64,000 nucleotides of DNA, taken from NCBI GenBank assembly GCA_003223645.1, contig QHVT01000022.1, forward strand, positions 33,684 through 97,683, in the 5' to 3' direction. Positions 16,753-25,304 of this stretch are shown piece after piece. The notes under the pieces were generated by a model that did not search any database, was not told where the DNA came from, and saw nothing but the letters and a program-made list of their open reading frames with translations. Numbering within the stretch: the first letter of the stretch is position 1; every line of letters starts with the position of its first letter. The DNA is from Acidobacteriota bacterium. Its GTDB lineage: Bacteria > Acidobacteriota > Thermoanaerobaculia > Gp7-AA8. The position numbers and the translations under genes are program-made.

Positions 16753-18786
16753 ATGACGTTCCTCGCGCTCATCGCCGCCGCCGCGATCACGATCCCCAAC
16801 CCAATCCTCTTCGTCACGCAGGTCCCGATTCCCGGCGACTTCACGACCGTCGCGTCGACGTTCGGCAATCAAAACGGGCAGATCGACTCAGCGCCGCGCG
16901 GCGGCGATCTCTGGATCATCTATCCCGACGGCGTCGTGAAAAATCTCACGCGCACCGCGGGCTTCGGCAACGACGGGATGCAGTCGGACAAAGCGATCGC
17001 GGTGCGCGAGCCGTGCGTGCATTGGAGTGGCACGAAGGCGCTCTTCTCGATGGTCATCGGCGCGCCGAAGCAATATCAATGGAACGAGTACTACTGGCAG
17101 ATCTACGAGATCACCGGCCTCGGCGAAAACGAGACGCCGGTCATCCGTAAGATTCCGAATCAGCCCGCGAGCTACAACAATGTCAGCCCGTTCTACGGCA
17201 CCGGCGATCGCATCCTCTTCACGTCCGATCGTCCGCGAAGCGGCGAGCGTCATCTCTATCCGCAACTCGATGAATACGAAGAAGCGCCGACCGTGACGGG
17301 GCTCTGGAGCCTCGATCCGAACACGGGCGACCTGCGCATGCTCAACCACGCGCCGTCCGGCGTCTTCTCGCCGTTCGTCGACAGCTACGGGCGCATCGTC
17401 TTCACGCGCTGGGACCACCTGCAGCGCGATCAGCAGGCCGACACCGACAACGTCGAGGGCAATGTCTACGGGACGTTCGACTACGCGGACGAAAGCGCGG
17501 GCGCCGCGAAGACGACGCAGCGTGTCGAAGTGTTTCCCGAGCCGCGCAGCACGCAGGGAAAAGTCGAGGGATTCACGATCAATCACTTTTTCCCGTGGGA
17601 GATCAACGAGGACGGGACGGCCGAGGAGACGCTGAATCACGTCGGAAGACACGAGCTGCACGGCTACTTCGATCGCAGCTTCAACGACGACGGCGCGCTG
17701 CGCGAGTTCATCGCCGTCAACAGCGGACGGATGAACCAGCACGACATCAACAACTTCCTCCAGATCCGCGAAGACCCGACCCGTCCCGGCCGCTACCTCG
17801 GCACCGACGCGCCGGAGTTCTACACCCACGCGTCGGGACAGCTCGTGCGCCTCGATGCGGAGCCGTCGCGTCCCGCCGATCAGATCCAGGTCGAGTACCT
17901 CACGTCGCGCCAGAACACGAACGGTCATTACCGCGATCCGCTGCCGCTGTCGGACGGCACGCTCCTTGTCGTGCACGCGCCGGAAACGCGCAACGAACAG
18001 AACGAAGGAACGCGCGCGATGCCGGCGTCGCGCTACGCGTTCCGCATCAAGACGCTGAACGGCGAGACGCTCACCGGCGGCCTTAAAGCGACCGTCCAGT
18101 ACTGGGATCCCGACGTGCTCGTGTCCTGGAGCGGCGACTTGTGGGAGCTGACGCCGGTCGAAGTGCGCGCGCGCCCGAAACCGCTCGCGCGCGTCGCGAC
18201 ACTCGAAGAGCCCGAGCTGCGGATCTTCCGCGAAGAAGGCGTCGATCCCGCCGCATTCAAAGCCGACATCGCATCGAAGAACGTCGCGCTCATCGTCAGC
18301 CGCAACGTCACGACGCGCGATGCCGCCGACAAACAACAGCCGTTCAACCTCCGCGTCGAAGGCACGTCGCCTTCGGCTTCATCGACGAAACAGTACGCCG
18401 TCGCCAACATGCAGTTCTACGAAGCGCAACAAGTGCGCGGCGTCGGCGGCGTCACTAATCCCCGCCCCGGGCGCCGCGTCCTCGCGCGCAATTCGTCGTC
18501 GACGAAAATTGCGGCCGACGGCTCCGTCGCCGCCCTCGTCCCCGCCCGCCGCGCGATGAGCTGGCAGACGACCGACGCGAGCGGCGCGCCCGTCGTGCGC
18601 GAGCGCTACTGGCTCACGTTCCAACCCGGCGAAGTCCGCGTCTGCGGCTCCTGCCACGGCGTCAACTCCCATGACCAACTCGGCCGCACACCGCCGCAGA
18701 ACTCTCCCGAAGCGCTGCGCGCGATTTTGAAAACGTGGAAGGCGGGACAGCCGAAGGTTGGAAAGCGGCGATCGGTGCGGCAGTAA
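16753..18786 (+). CDS. HzsA-like PD40 propeller protein with a C-terminal c-type haem motif
   Basis: A 677-residue exported protein. The N-terminus is hydrophobic (TFLALIAAAAITI). The first half contains PD40-type propeller blades (GRIVFTRWDH, ILFTSDRPRSGERHLYPQL). A single CxxCH motif (VCGSCHGVNSH) lies near residue 630, followed by a short tail of the type NSPEALRAILKTW. This arrangement resembles the uncharacterised relatives of the hydrazine synthase alpha subunit found widely outside anammox bacteria; the match is from memory. It probably binds one haem c in the periplasm. No beta/gamma partner is nearby, so hydrazine synthesis is not implied. The start ATG lacks a clear Shine-Dalgarno. 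Confidence 0.75.
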   Translation: MTFLALIAAAAITIPNPILFVTQVPIPGDFTTVASTFGNQNGQIDSAPRGGDLWIIYPDGVVKNLTRTAGFGNDGMQSDKAIAVREPCVHWSGTKALFSMVIGAPKQYQWNEYYWQIYEITGLGENETPVIRKIPNQPASYNNVSPFYGTGDRILFTSDRPRSGERHLYPQLDEYEEAPTVTGLWSLDPNTGDLRMLNHAPSGVFSPFVDSYGRIVFTRWDHLQRDQQADTDNVEGNVYGTFDYADESAGAAKTTQRVEVFPEPRSTQGKVEGFTINHFFPWEINEDGTAEETLNHVGRHELHGYFDRSFNDDGALREFIAVNSGRMNQHDINNFLQIREDPTRPGRYLGTDAPEFYTHASGQLVRLDAEPSRPADQIQVEYLTSRQNTNGHYRDPLPLSDGTLLVVHAPETRNEQNEGTRAMPASRYAFRIKTLNGETLTGGLKATVQYWDPDVLVSWSGDLWELTPVEVRARPKPLARVATLEEPELRIFREEGVDPAAFKADIASKNVALIVSRNVTTRDAADKQQPFNLRVEGTSPSASSTKQYAVANMQFYEAQQVRGVGGVTNPRPGRRVLARNSSSTKIAADGSVAALVPARRAMSWQTTDASGAPVVRERYWLTFQPGEVRVCGSCHGVNSHDQLGRTPPQNSPEALRAILKTWKAGQPKVGKRRSVRQ

Positions 18787-18850
18787 ACTGGCGCCGGACT
18801 TCGCCATACGTTACGACTGCCCGGCGGATGGACAAAAATTCCGATGTCAT

Positions 18851-18860
18851 GAAACGTTTC
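18851..18860. promoter_or_regulatory. Perfect palindrome GAAACGTTTC upstream of the nine-gene operon
   Basis: GAAACGTTTC is a perfect 10-bp palindrome with a central CpG, the geometry preferred by LacI/GalR-family repressors. It lies about 100 bp before the first start codon of the operon. Site function is inference; no LacI-type gene is in the window. Confidence 0.35.
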
Positions 18861-18865
18861 CGCGG

Positions 18866-18890
18866 ATCCTTTCACTACTAAGTGAAGGAT
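18866..18890. promoter_or_regulatory. Inverted repeat ATCCTTTCACT-ACTA-AGTGAAGGAT before the operon
   Basis: The two arms are complementary apart from one extra T in the left arm, with a four-base centre. The repeat lies directly after the GAAACGTTTC palindrome in the 176-bp leader of the operon. It may be an operator or a leader hairpin; it lacks a U-tract, so a terminator for the upstream gene is less likely. Confidence 0.4.
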
Positions 18891-18962
18891 GCCATGCGCA
18901 GGTAGGGAATCGGCGGCCGCTGTCACTCCTAAAGTAAGCCACACACTGGATGAGGAGGGATC

Positions 18963-20720
18963 ATGTCCAAAGCCGAGCGACCGGGGATGGTCGGTTGGTA
19001 CGACCCTGACCAGCTCGCGCGCACCGGCGTCGATGTGGCGATTTCCACGATCTTCGGCCGCGAATCCGATTTTCGCGCGCTCGAAGCGTTCACCACGCCG
19101 CAGGGCTCGTTCTTTCAGTGCTGCACGTGCAAGCCTGGCGAGCCGGCATGGATCGACTACGTCGGCGACACTGGCGACGGGTGGAACTCGACGTACAGCG
19201 TCGCTTACTGGCTTGCTCAGCCGAAGCTGACAGTCGCCACGAGCGACGGGGCGGCGGGCGAAACCACCCACACCGGACAGGTTCTCCTCTTTGGCGGCGA
19301 CCAGGTGTATCCGACCGCGAACCGCGCTTCGTATGAGGAGCGTCTCGTGACGCCTTACAAGAGCGCGCGGGAACGATCCGACGAGCCATACCCGGAGGTC
19401 TACGCCATCCCCGGAAACCATGACTGGTACGACAACCTCGTCAGCTTCACCCGCCTTTTTTGCAGCAAAGAATGGTTCGCCGGCTGGCGCACGCGTCAGA
19501 AGCGCAGCTATTTCGCGCTGAAACTTCCGTACGGCTGGTGGTTGGTCGGCACGGACATCCAGCTTGGCTCGGATATCGATTTCGCGCAACTCGATTACTT
19601 CAAAGAAGCGGCGAAAGCGATGCAGCCCAACGACCGCATCATTCTCTGCACTGCCGAGCCTCATTGGATCTATGCGCACCTATATCGCAAGACCGAACCG
19701 CATTACTATAATGAGAAGACGCTCGCCTTTCTCGAAAGCGAGAAAGTCTTCGGCGATCGCATTCAGATCTTTCTTGCCGGAGACCTGCATCATTACCGCC
19801 GCCACGAGGGAGAGGACAAGCGTCAGAAGATCACCTCGGGCGGCGGCGGCGCATTCCTGCATCCGACCCACGGTCCGCAGGTCGAGGAGCTCCATCAGGA
19901 TCTGCTCGAACAATCGGATGACGGCTCTCCGCCGGTAACGCGTCACAGCACATACACGCGCCGCGCGAGCTACCCCGATGCGAAAACCTCGCGCAACCTG
20001 GCCTGGCAGAACCTGCTCTTTCCATTTCGGAACGCGAAATTCGGCAAGCTGATCGCGTCACTCTACGTGCTCGTGGCCTGGACGATTCTGAACGATGTCT
20101 CACGGGAAAAGACGCTGCTGCATGCTCTCGGACAAGCGCTCAGCAATACGGTACGCGCGCCATCTGCGACATTCACGGTCGTGCTCCTCCTTCTCGCATT
20201 CGTGTTCTTCACCGACACGCATTTCCTGCTCTTCCGCTGGCTGGGCGGAGGCTTCCACGCATTGTTGCATCTCAGCGCGATCTTTTTTATCGGCTGGGGG
20301 TCGGCGCTGTTGACCATTTGGCTCTATCCGCAGCTCGCGTATCACCACACGCAACACATGATCGCCACCGGCATCGTCATCTGGTTCGCCGGCTGGCTGG
20401 TGGGCTCGTTGATTTTCGGTGTTTACCTGCTCCTCGCACTGAATGTCTTTCGTCGCCATACCAATGAAGCCTTCTCGTCATTGAAGATCGAGGACTATAA
20501 GAATTTTCTCCGCTTCCGTCTCGATCCCGACGGGACGATGACCATTTTCCCAATCGGGGTCGAGAAGGTTGCCAGAAAGTGGAAAACCTCATCTGCCGCC
20601 GCGGGGCCGAAATACGATCCCGACGGCGATTACACGAAACCCTTCCTCATCGAGGAACCAATCATCATCCGGCCGGACGATCTCCGCCGTCCGCCGCACA
20701 ATGAAGGTGATGCGCCATGA
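18963..20720 (+). CDS. Membrane-anchored metallophosphoesterase, first gene of the nine-gene operon
   Basis: A 585-residue calcineurin-like phosphoesterase. The binuclear metal motifs are visible: DYVGDTGDG (65-73), FGGDQVYP (110-117), GNHDWYD (151-157), a His in AEPHWIY and the closing AGDLHHYRRH. The C-terminal third has about four membrane helices (IASLYVLVAWTIL, TFTVVLLLLAFVFF, LLHLSAIFFIGWGSALL, ATGIVIWFAGWLVGSLIFGV), so the catalytic domain is tethered to a membrane. The start is well supported by GAGGAGG five bases before the ATG. The stop overlaps the next gene's ATG. The substrate could be a phosphodiester or phosphorylated lipid (inference). Base composition is visibly less GC-rich than the flanks. 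Confidence 0.92.
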   Translation: MSKAERPGMVGWYDPDQLARTGVDVAISTIFGRESDFRALEAFTTPQGSFFQCCTCKPGEPAWIDYVGDTGDGWNSTYSVAYWLAQPKLTVATSDGAAGETTHTGQVLLFGGDQVYPTANRASYEERLVTPYKSARERSDEPYPEVYAIPGNHDWYDNLVSFTRLFCSKEWFAGWRTRQKRSYFALKLPYGWWLVGTDIQLGSDIDFAQLDYFKEAAKAMQPNDRIILCTAEPHWIYAHLYRKTEPHYYNEKTLAFLESEKVFGDRIQIFLAGDLHHYRRHEGEDKRQKITSGGGGAFLHPTHGPQVEELHQDLLEQSDDGSPPVTRHSTYTRRASYPDAKTSRNLAWQNLLFPFRNAKFGKLIASLYVLVAWTILNDVSREKTLLHALGQALSNTVRAPSATFTVVLLLLAFVFFTDTHFLLFRWLGGGFHALLHLSAIFFIGWGSALLTIWLYPQLAYHHTQHMIATGIVIWFAGWLVGSLIFGVYLLLALNVFRRHTNEAFSSLKIEDYKNFLRFRLDPDGTMTIFPIGVEKVARKWKTSSAAAGPKYDPDGDYTKPFLIEEPIIIRPDDLRRPPHNEGDAP

Positions 20721-22279
20721 TCTGGGACTACATCATCATCGGCAGTGGCTTCGGCGGTTCGATTACGGCCTGTCGTCTGGCGGAAAAGAATCAGCGCGTG
20801 CTCGTCCTCGAGCGCGGCCGGCGGTGGGTGGAAAAAGACGATTTCCCGATCACAGAGCCGTGGATTTTCGATCACAAGCATCCGGAAAAGCACAACGGCT
20901 GGATCGATTTCCGGTTTTTCAGAAAGATGAGCGTGATCCAGGGCGCCGGCATTGGCGGCGGATCGCTCATCTACGCGAATATCTCGGTCGAGGCGCGGCC
21001 CGAGGTTTTCAAAAATGGCTGGCCAGCAGAAATCTCATACTGCGAGCTCAAGCCATATTACGACAAAGTCGCCAAGTTCATGAATGTGCAACGGGTGCCG
21101 GAAAACCAGGTGCCGGAGCGCTTCAGACTCATGAAGCGTGCGGCTGACGCCACTGGATACGGTGACCGCTTTCGCGGGGTGGATCTCTGCGTCGAGTTCA
21201 ATCCGAATCTCGACATCACGAAAACCGTCGACGCATCCGACGATGAGCTGATGGCGTTGTCGAAGGCCTCCAGAACGGTCAATCAGCACGGTGTCGAAAT
21301 CGGCAGCTGCGTCCATTGCGGCAACTGCGACATTGGATGCACGTATCACGCGAAGAGCACGCTGGAGAAGAACTACATTCCAGTCGCCGAGCGGGCCGGC
21401 GCCGAGTTCCGGCCGCTGCATCTTGTGCGAACGATCGAACCGCAGAACGGCGGTTATCTGGTTCGTTTCGAACGGCTCGTCGACGGCGAGCGTAAGCCGG
21501 GCAGCGAAACCGCACGCAATGTCATTGTGGCCGCCGGCTCTCTCGGATCGACAGAGCTGCTCCTCCGCTGCCGCGACCAGTACAAAACCCTGCCGCACAT
21601 CAGCCGCTTTCTCGGCCACAATTGGACCTCCAACGGCGACTTCCTAACTCCTGCGTTTTATGACGATGCCCACAAACCATATCCACATCGCGGCCCGACG
21701 ATCACCTCGATCATCGATTTCGGCGACGGCGTATATAAAGGGCAGAAATTCTGGGTCCAGGATGGAGGCTATCCGAATATCCTGCTTAATTACCTGAACC
21801 GTTTCGAAAAGAAGCGCGCGCGCGCCCTGGCTACATTACTGGAGAACCGCTTCGACGACAACGTGATGCCGTGGTTCGCGCAAGGCGTCGACGCCGGCGA
21901 CGGGCTGCTTCACCTCCGCCGCAGCTGGCTCCCCCCCTGGCGCAAAGAGCTTCATCTTGATTGGGACACCAAGACGAATGCCCCATTATTCGACGCCATT
22001 TTCGAGATGCATCACCTGCTGTCGAAGAAGACCGGCGGTACGCCGCACGATTCGCCGTTCTGGAAGTTTCTTCGTTGGGCGGTCACACCCCATCCGCTTG
22101 GCGGCTGCAATATGGGAACGTCGCCGGCAGACGGCGTCGTCAATCACAAGGGAGAAGTCTTCGGCTACAAGGGCCTTTATGTCGCCGACGGCTCGATCAT
22201 CCCGGTGCCCATCGGCCGCAACCCAACGCGCACCATCGCCGCGCTCTCCGAGCGCATTGCCAAACTGATGCTGGAATAA
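20717..22279 (+). CDS. GMC-family oxidoreductase, cholesterol-oxidase-like
   Basis: A 520-residue FAD-dependent oxidoreductase of the glucose-methanol-choline superfamily. The dinucleotide fold is at the N-terminus (DYIIIGSGFGGSITACRLAE), followed by VLVLERGRRW and the GMC-type GAGIGGGSLIYANISVE. A Cys-rich segment GSCVHCGNCDIGCTYHAKST, characteristic of cholesterol-oxidase-like bacterial GMC enzymes, lies in the middle. The C-terminus ends in NPTRTIAALSERIAKLM with the upstream HPLGGCNMG motif. No export signal is evident. It overlaps the phosphoesterase stop by 4 bp. It probably oxidises a secondary alcohol of a sterol-like or other hydrophobic substrate; the substrate is inference. Confidence 0.93.
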   Translation: MIWDYIIIGSGFGGSITACRLAEKNQRVLVLERGRRWVEKDDFPITEPWIFDHKHPEKHNGWIDFRFFRKMSVIQGAGIGGGSLIYANISVEARPEVFKNGWPAEISYCELKPYYDKVAKFMNVQRVPENQVPERFRLMKRAADATGYGDRFRGVDLCVEFNPNLDITKTVDASDDELMALSKASRTVNQHGVEIGSCVHCGNCDIGCTYHAKSTLEKNYIPVAERAGAEFRPLHLVRTIEPQNGGYLVRFERLVDGERKPGSETARNVIVAAGSLGSTELLLRCRDQYKTLPHISRFLGHNWTSNGDFLTPAFYDDAHKPYPHRGPTITSIIDFGDGVYKGQKFWVQDGGYPNILLNYLNRFEKKRARALATLLENRFDDNVMPWFAQGVDAGDGLLHLRRSWLPPWRKELHLDWDTKTNAPLFDAIFEMHHLLSKKTGGTPHDSPFWKFLRWAVTPHPLGGCNMGTSPADGVVNHKGEVFGYKGLYVADGSIIPVPIGRNPTRTIAALSERIAKLMLE

Positions 22280-22289
22280 GGAGACGACG

Positions 22290-23813
22290 ATGAGTCCCAA
22301 ACGTTCATTGATCCTGGCAGGCGGGGGAATCAAAGTCGCCTTTCAAGCGGGCGTCCTGCAGGTATGGTTGGATGAAGCTGGCTTAAAATTCGATCATGTC
22401 GACGCCGCAAGCGGCGGCGTATTCAACCTGGCCATGTTGTGTCAGGGCATGAACGGTACGGAAATCGCCGATGCCTGGCGGCGCACCGATCCGAAAGAGG
22501 GCATCAGCGTCAATGCCAAAGAATTGATCAAGCTTCTGTACGCGGAATCGCTGTTCACCATCGACGCCTATCGTAAGAACGTTTTTCCTGTCTGGGGCCT
22601 GGACTGGACGAAGATCCAGCAGTCGCAGCTCGAGGCCTCGTTCAACGTCTTCAACTTCAGCAGGAAAGAAGTGGAAGTGCTCGCGCCGGCACAGATGAAC
22701 GAAGATTTTCTCGTCGCCTGCGTCTCCCTGCCGATGTGGTTTCCACCGGTGCGCATCAACGGACAGACGTACATCGACTCCGTGTACATGACCGACGCGA
22801 ATATCGACGAGGCGATCCGCCGCGGTGCGGACGAACTGTGGGTGATCTGGACCGTTTCGGATAAAGACGAATGGCATCCCGGCTTCGTCGCCACGTATTT
22901 CCAGATCATCGAAACGAGCGCCGACGGCCATTACAAAGCGAGCCTGAAGCGGATCGCCGAGAACAATGCCGCGATCGCCGCCGGGCAGCGGGGCGAGTAT
23001 GGCCGGCACATCGAGGTGAAGGAATTGAAGGCCGACGTGGCGCTGCATTATCTCGTCGACTTGAGCAAAGACCGGATGACCGAGGCCGTGAATCTGGGAG
23101 TGAAACGCGGGCGGGAATGGTGCCGGGAACAGGGCATTCCTTTGCCGAACGAAGGACACGATTATCCGGTCGACGTGCACGAGGCCCATACCACGCTCAG
23201 TTTCACGGAGACCATGAAGGGTCATGTCGGTTTCGGCGCTGCCGATTTCGAGAGCGGGGCCGCGCAGGGACGCAAAGACCATAATGACTTGAGCGTGCAC
23301 CTCACCGTCATGGTCGACGGTGTGAACCGTTTCGTCACGCGCCCCGAGCACGACGCCACGATCACCGGCACGGTGTCGTGCAAGGCGCTCGGCGGCAAGC
23401 GCGAGGTGAGCGAGGGACACTTCAACCTCTTCGTCGACCAGACGAACGCGTCACAGAAGCGGATGCTCTACCGCCTCTTCTTCACCGACGCCAACGATCG
23501 CAAGCTCACGCTGACGGGATTCAAGGAAATTCGCGACGATCCCGGCTTCGATCTATGGAAAGACACGACCACGCTCTTTATGAATATCCTCGAAGGACAT
23601 ATCCCCGAGGGAGAGGATGCGGGAGCGACGCGCATTGCATCCGGAATCATCACTATCCACTTGTTCGACTTCCTCCATCAGCTCACGACGTTTCGCACCA
23701 CCGGTCCGACGCTGGCCGACCGCGCCAGCGCGATGGCGCGATTCGGGAGACTCTTCCTCGGCAAACTGTGGGACGCCTATGGCCGCGGCGTCTTGAGCAC
23801 GAGTCCCTTCTAA
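22290..23813 (+). CDS. Patatin-like phospholipase with a C-terminal beta-sandwich domain
   Basis: A 507-residue protein. The first 250 residues are patatin-like: oxyanion loop AGGGIKVAF (10-18) and nucleophile Ser41 in DAASGGVFN. The catalytic Asp is probably Asp163 in YIDSVYM, where the usual DGG/DGA reads DSV. Residues from about 300 (TTLSFTETMKGHVGFGAADF, then LTLTGFKEIRDDPGFDLW and DTTTLFMNILEGHIPEG) match a module I associate with large GMC/cholesterol-oxidase fusion proteins. Here it is joined to a lipase-like domain beside a GMC gene. A good RBS (AAGGAG) precedes the ATG, 10 bp after the GMC stop. It is likely a lipid acyl hydrolase or transferase in the same pathway. Confidence 0.88.
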   Translation: MSPKRSLILAGGGIKVAFQAGVLQVWLDEAGLKFDHVDAASGGVFNLAMLCQGMNGTEIADAWRRTDPKEGISVNAKELIKLLYAESLFTIDAYRKNVFPVWGLDWTKIQQSQLEASFNVFNFSRKEVEVLAPAQMNEDFLVACVSLPMWFPPVRINGQTYIDSVYMTDANIDEAIRRGADELWVIWTVSDKDEWHPGFVATYFQIIETSADGHYKASLKRIAENNAAIAAGQRGEYGRHIEVKELKADVALHYLVDLSKDRMTEAVNLGVKRGREWCREQGIPLPNEGHDYPVDVHEAHTTLSFTETMKGHVGFGAADFESGAAQGRKDHNDLSVHLTVMVDGVNRFVTRPEHDATITGTVSCKALGGKREVSEGHFNLFVDQTNASQKRMLYRLFFTDANDRKLTLTGFKEIRDDPGFDLWKDTTTLFMNILEGHIPEGEDAGATRIASGIITIHLFDFLHQLTTFRTTGPTLADRASAMARFGRLFLGKLWDAYGRGVLSTSPF

Positions 23814-23832
23814 CTGCGAGGAGCAAAGCACC

Positions 23833-24372
23833 ATGAGCACCGACGATCCGGCACGAAAGGCGCGTCTCGAAAACTCGAAGGACATGATTCCCGTTCAGGG
23901 AACTGTGGACGTCGAGGTCCCCATCGACACGCTATGGGGAGCATTCACGCATGCCAACCTGTGGCCGGAGTGGAATCGCTGCTTTTTCTGGGTCAAGAAC
24001 CGCGATCTCGTGGCCGGCCGGCAACTGGTGTGGGCGTTTCAGCCGATCAAGTGGTACTACCTGTACAAAATGTTCGCTACCGCGAAGATCGTCGAGCTCG
24101 AGCCGCAGCGCAAAGTGACATGGCAGGTCACGGTATTTCCCGGCATGTACGCGCGGCACACCTATCACGTGGAGCACCTCGGCGATGGCCGCACCCGTTT
24201 CGGTTCCTGGGAGCAGGCCATGGGCTGGGGCTTTCGCATCATCAAACGCTTCTGGATCACGCATTTCACCTTCGTCAAAGACGAGTCCTTGATCGGCGCG
24301 CGCCGCCTGGAAACGATCTACAAAAACGCCGGCAATCTCAGTGAAGCGGCCATACGCGGAGCGAAAGAGTGA
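23833..24372 (+). CDS. SRPBCC (START/polyketide cyclase-like) lipid-binding protein
   Basis: A 179-residue soluble protein with the SRPBCC pattern. A first strand ends in VDVEVPIDTLWGAFTHANLW, then PEWNRCFFWVKN, a central GRQLVWAFQP, the strand ELEPQRKVTWQVTVFPGMYA, a strand RHTYHVEHLGDGRTRF and a long C-terminal helix (FTFVKDESLIGARRLETIYK). Such folds bind hydrophobic ligands in a helix-grip cavity. It could shuttle the operon's substrate or product (inference). Its ATG follows GAGGAGCAAAGCACC. Its stop overlaps the next ATG. Confidence 0.85.
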   Translation: MSTDDPARKARLENSKDMIPVQGTVDVEVPIDTLWGAFTHANLWPEWNRCFFWVKNRDLVAGRQLVWAFQPIKWYYLYKMFATAKIVELEPQRKVTWQVTVFPGMYARHTYHVEHLGDGRTRFGSWEQAMGWGFRIIKRFWITHFTFVKDESLIGARRLETIYKNAGNLSEAAIRGAKE

Positions 24373-25304
24373 AGCGCCGCATTGCCGCTGTCGTAATCCT
24401 TCTGCTCCTCGGCGCACTGGTCTCCGGCGGATGGTTTTATCGGCGGTATTTGCGGCTCGAGCACGATGATCTCGCGCCGAATATTCATGCGGTCCTCGGC
24501 GCGGGCGGCAATTCCGTCATTGTCCACGGTCATGGGCAGACGCTTCTCATCGATCCGAAGTTTCCGCCCGGCTCGGCGTGGCTGCGGCGATGGATGACCG
24601 GACACGGCGGACCGCCCACGATCATCGTCGATACGCATTATCACTATGATCATACGGACGGGAACCCTGAATATCCGAACGCGCGCATTGTGGCCCATCG
24701 CCTTGTGCCGGACTTGATGCGGCAGCGCGATGGCGCATTCTGGGCACAGCACCCGAACGCGATTCCAAAGACGCTCATCGACGACAGCGGCACGATCGAC
24801 GTCGGCGGTCAGCAGGTAGCGCTCGTCCATCCGCCTCATGCACACACGCAAGGCGATCTCTGGGCGCTGGTCCGCTCCGGCGACAAAGAGATCGTCGCCA
24901 CCGGCGATCTCGTCTTTCATACCTTCTATCCATTCTTCGACCTCGGTCCTGGCGGCGCGGACGTCAAGGGCACGATCACCGCCGTGCGCGGGATGACTGC
25001 CGCCCATCCGCACGCCGTCTTCGTTCCCGGACATGGTCCCTTGGCAACGGCGGAAGAGTTGAATCACTATGCCGATTACCTCACCGATCTGGATCGATCG
25101 GTCGCCAAAGCACGGCGCGACGGCTTGAGCGAAGATCAGGCCGTCAAGCATATCGATCTTTCGCGCTGGCACTTTTCCGTTCTGCCGTCATTCCACGACC
25201 GGCACCTCTGCTGGGCGACCGCTGCCAACAATATTCGCGCCGTGTACCGGCTTCAATCGGGCCGGGGCGATGCCGCCCATCCACCCTGCTCTCTCTGGAG
25301 ATGA
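24369..25304 (+). CDS. Membrane-anchored MBL-fold metallohydrolase
   Basis: A 311-residue protein with an N-terminal membrane anchor (AAVVILLLLGALVSGGWFY) and a metallo-beta-lactamase fold. The metal motif HYHYDH occupies residues 90-95 (VDTHYHYDHTDG). Further ligands are the His in PPHAHTQGD, the Asp in ATGDLVFH and the His in FVPGHGPLAT. The catalytic domain would face the periplasm. Many relatives hydrolyse lactones, thioesters or phosphoesters. It overlaps both neighbours by 4 bp (ATGA at each end), indicating tight translational coupling inside the operon. Confidence 0.9.
   Translation: MKRRIAAVVILLLLGALVSGGWFYRRYLRLEHDDLAPNIHAVLGAGGNSVIVHGHGQTLLIDPKFPPGSAWLRRWMTGHGGPPTIIVDTHYHYDHTDGNPEYPNARIVAHRLVPDLMRQRDGAFWAQHPNAIPKTLIDDSGTIDVGGQQVALVHPPHAHTQGDLWALVRSGDKEIVATGDLVFHTFYPFFDLGPGGADVKGTITAVRGMTAAHPHAVFVPGHGPLATAEELNHYADYLTDLDRSVAKARRDGLSEDQAVKHIDLSRWHFSVLPSFHDRHLCWATAANNIRAVYRLQSGRGDAAHPPCSLWR

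Noticed and set aside
16888..18336. A 482-codon antisense frame under the HzsA-like gene, and similar long antisense frames at 6768-8831, 13430-14923, 14945-16411, 46144-48222 and 60769-61989
   Set aside because: They are Arg/Ala/Asp/Val-rich translations of the opposite strand of high-GC genes, without domains, signal peptides or start signals.
16753..18786. Anammox-type hydrazine synthase
   Set aside because: There is only one CxxCH and there are no beta/gamma subunits or hydrazine dehydrogenase genes; similarity is at the fold level only.
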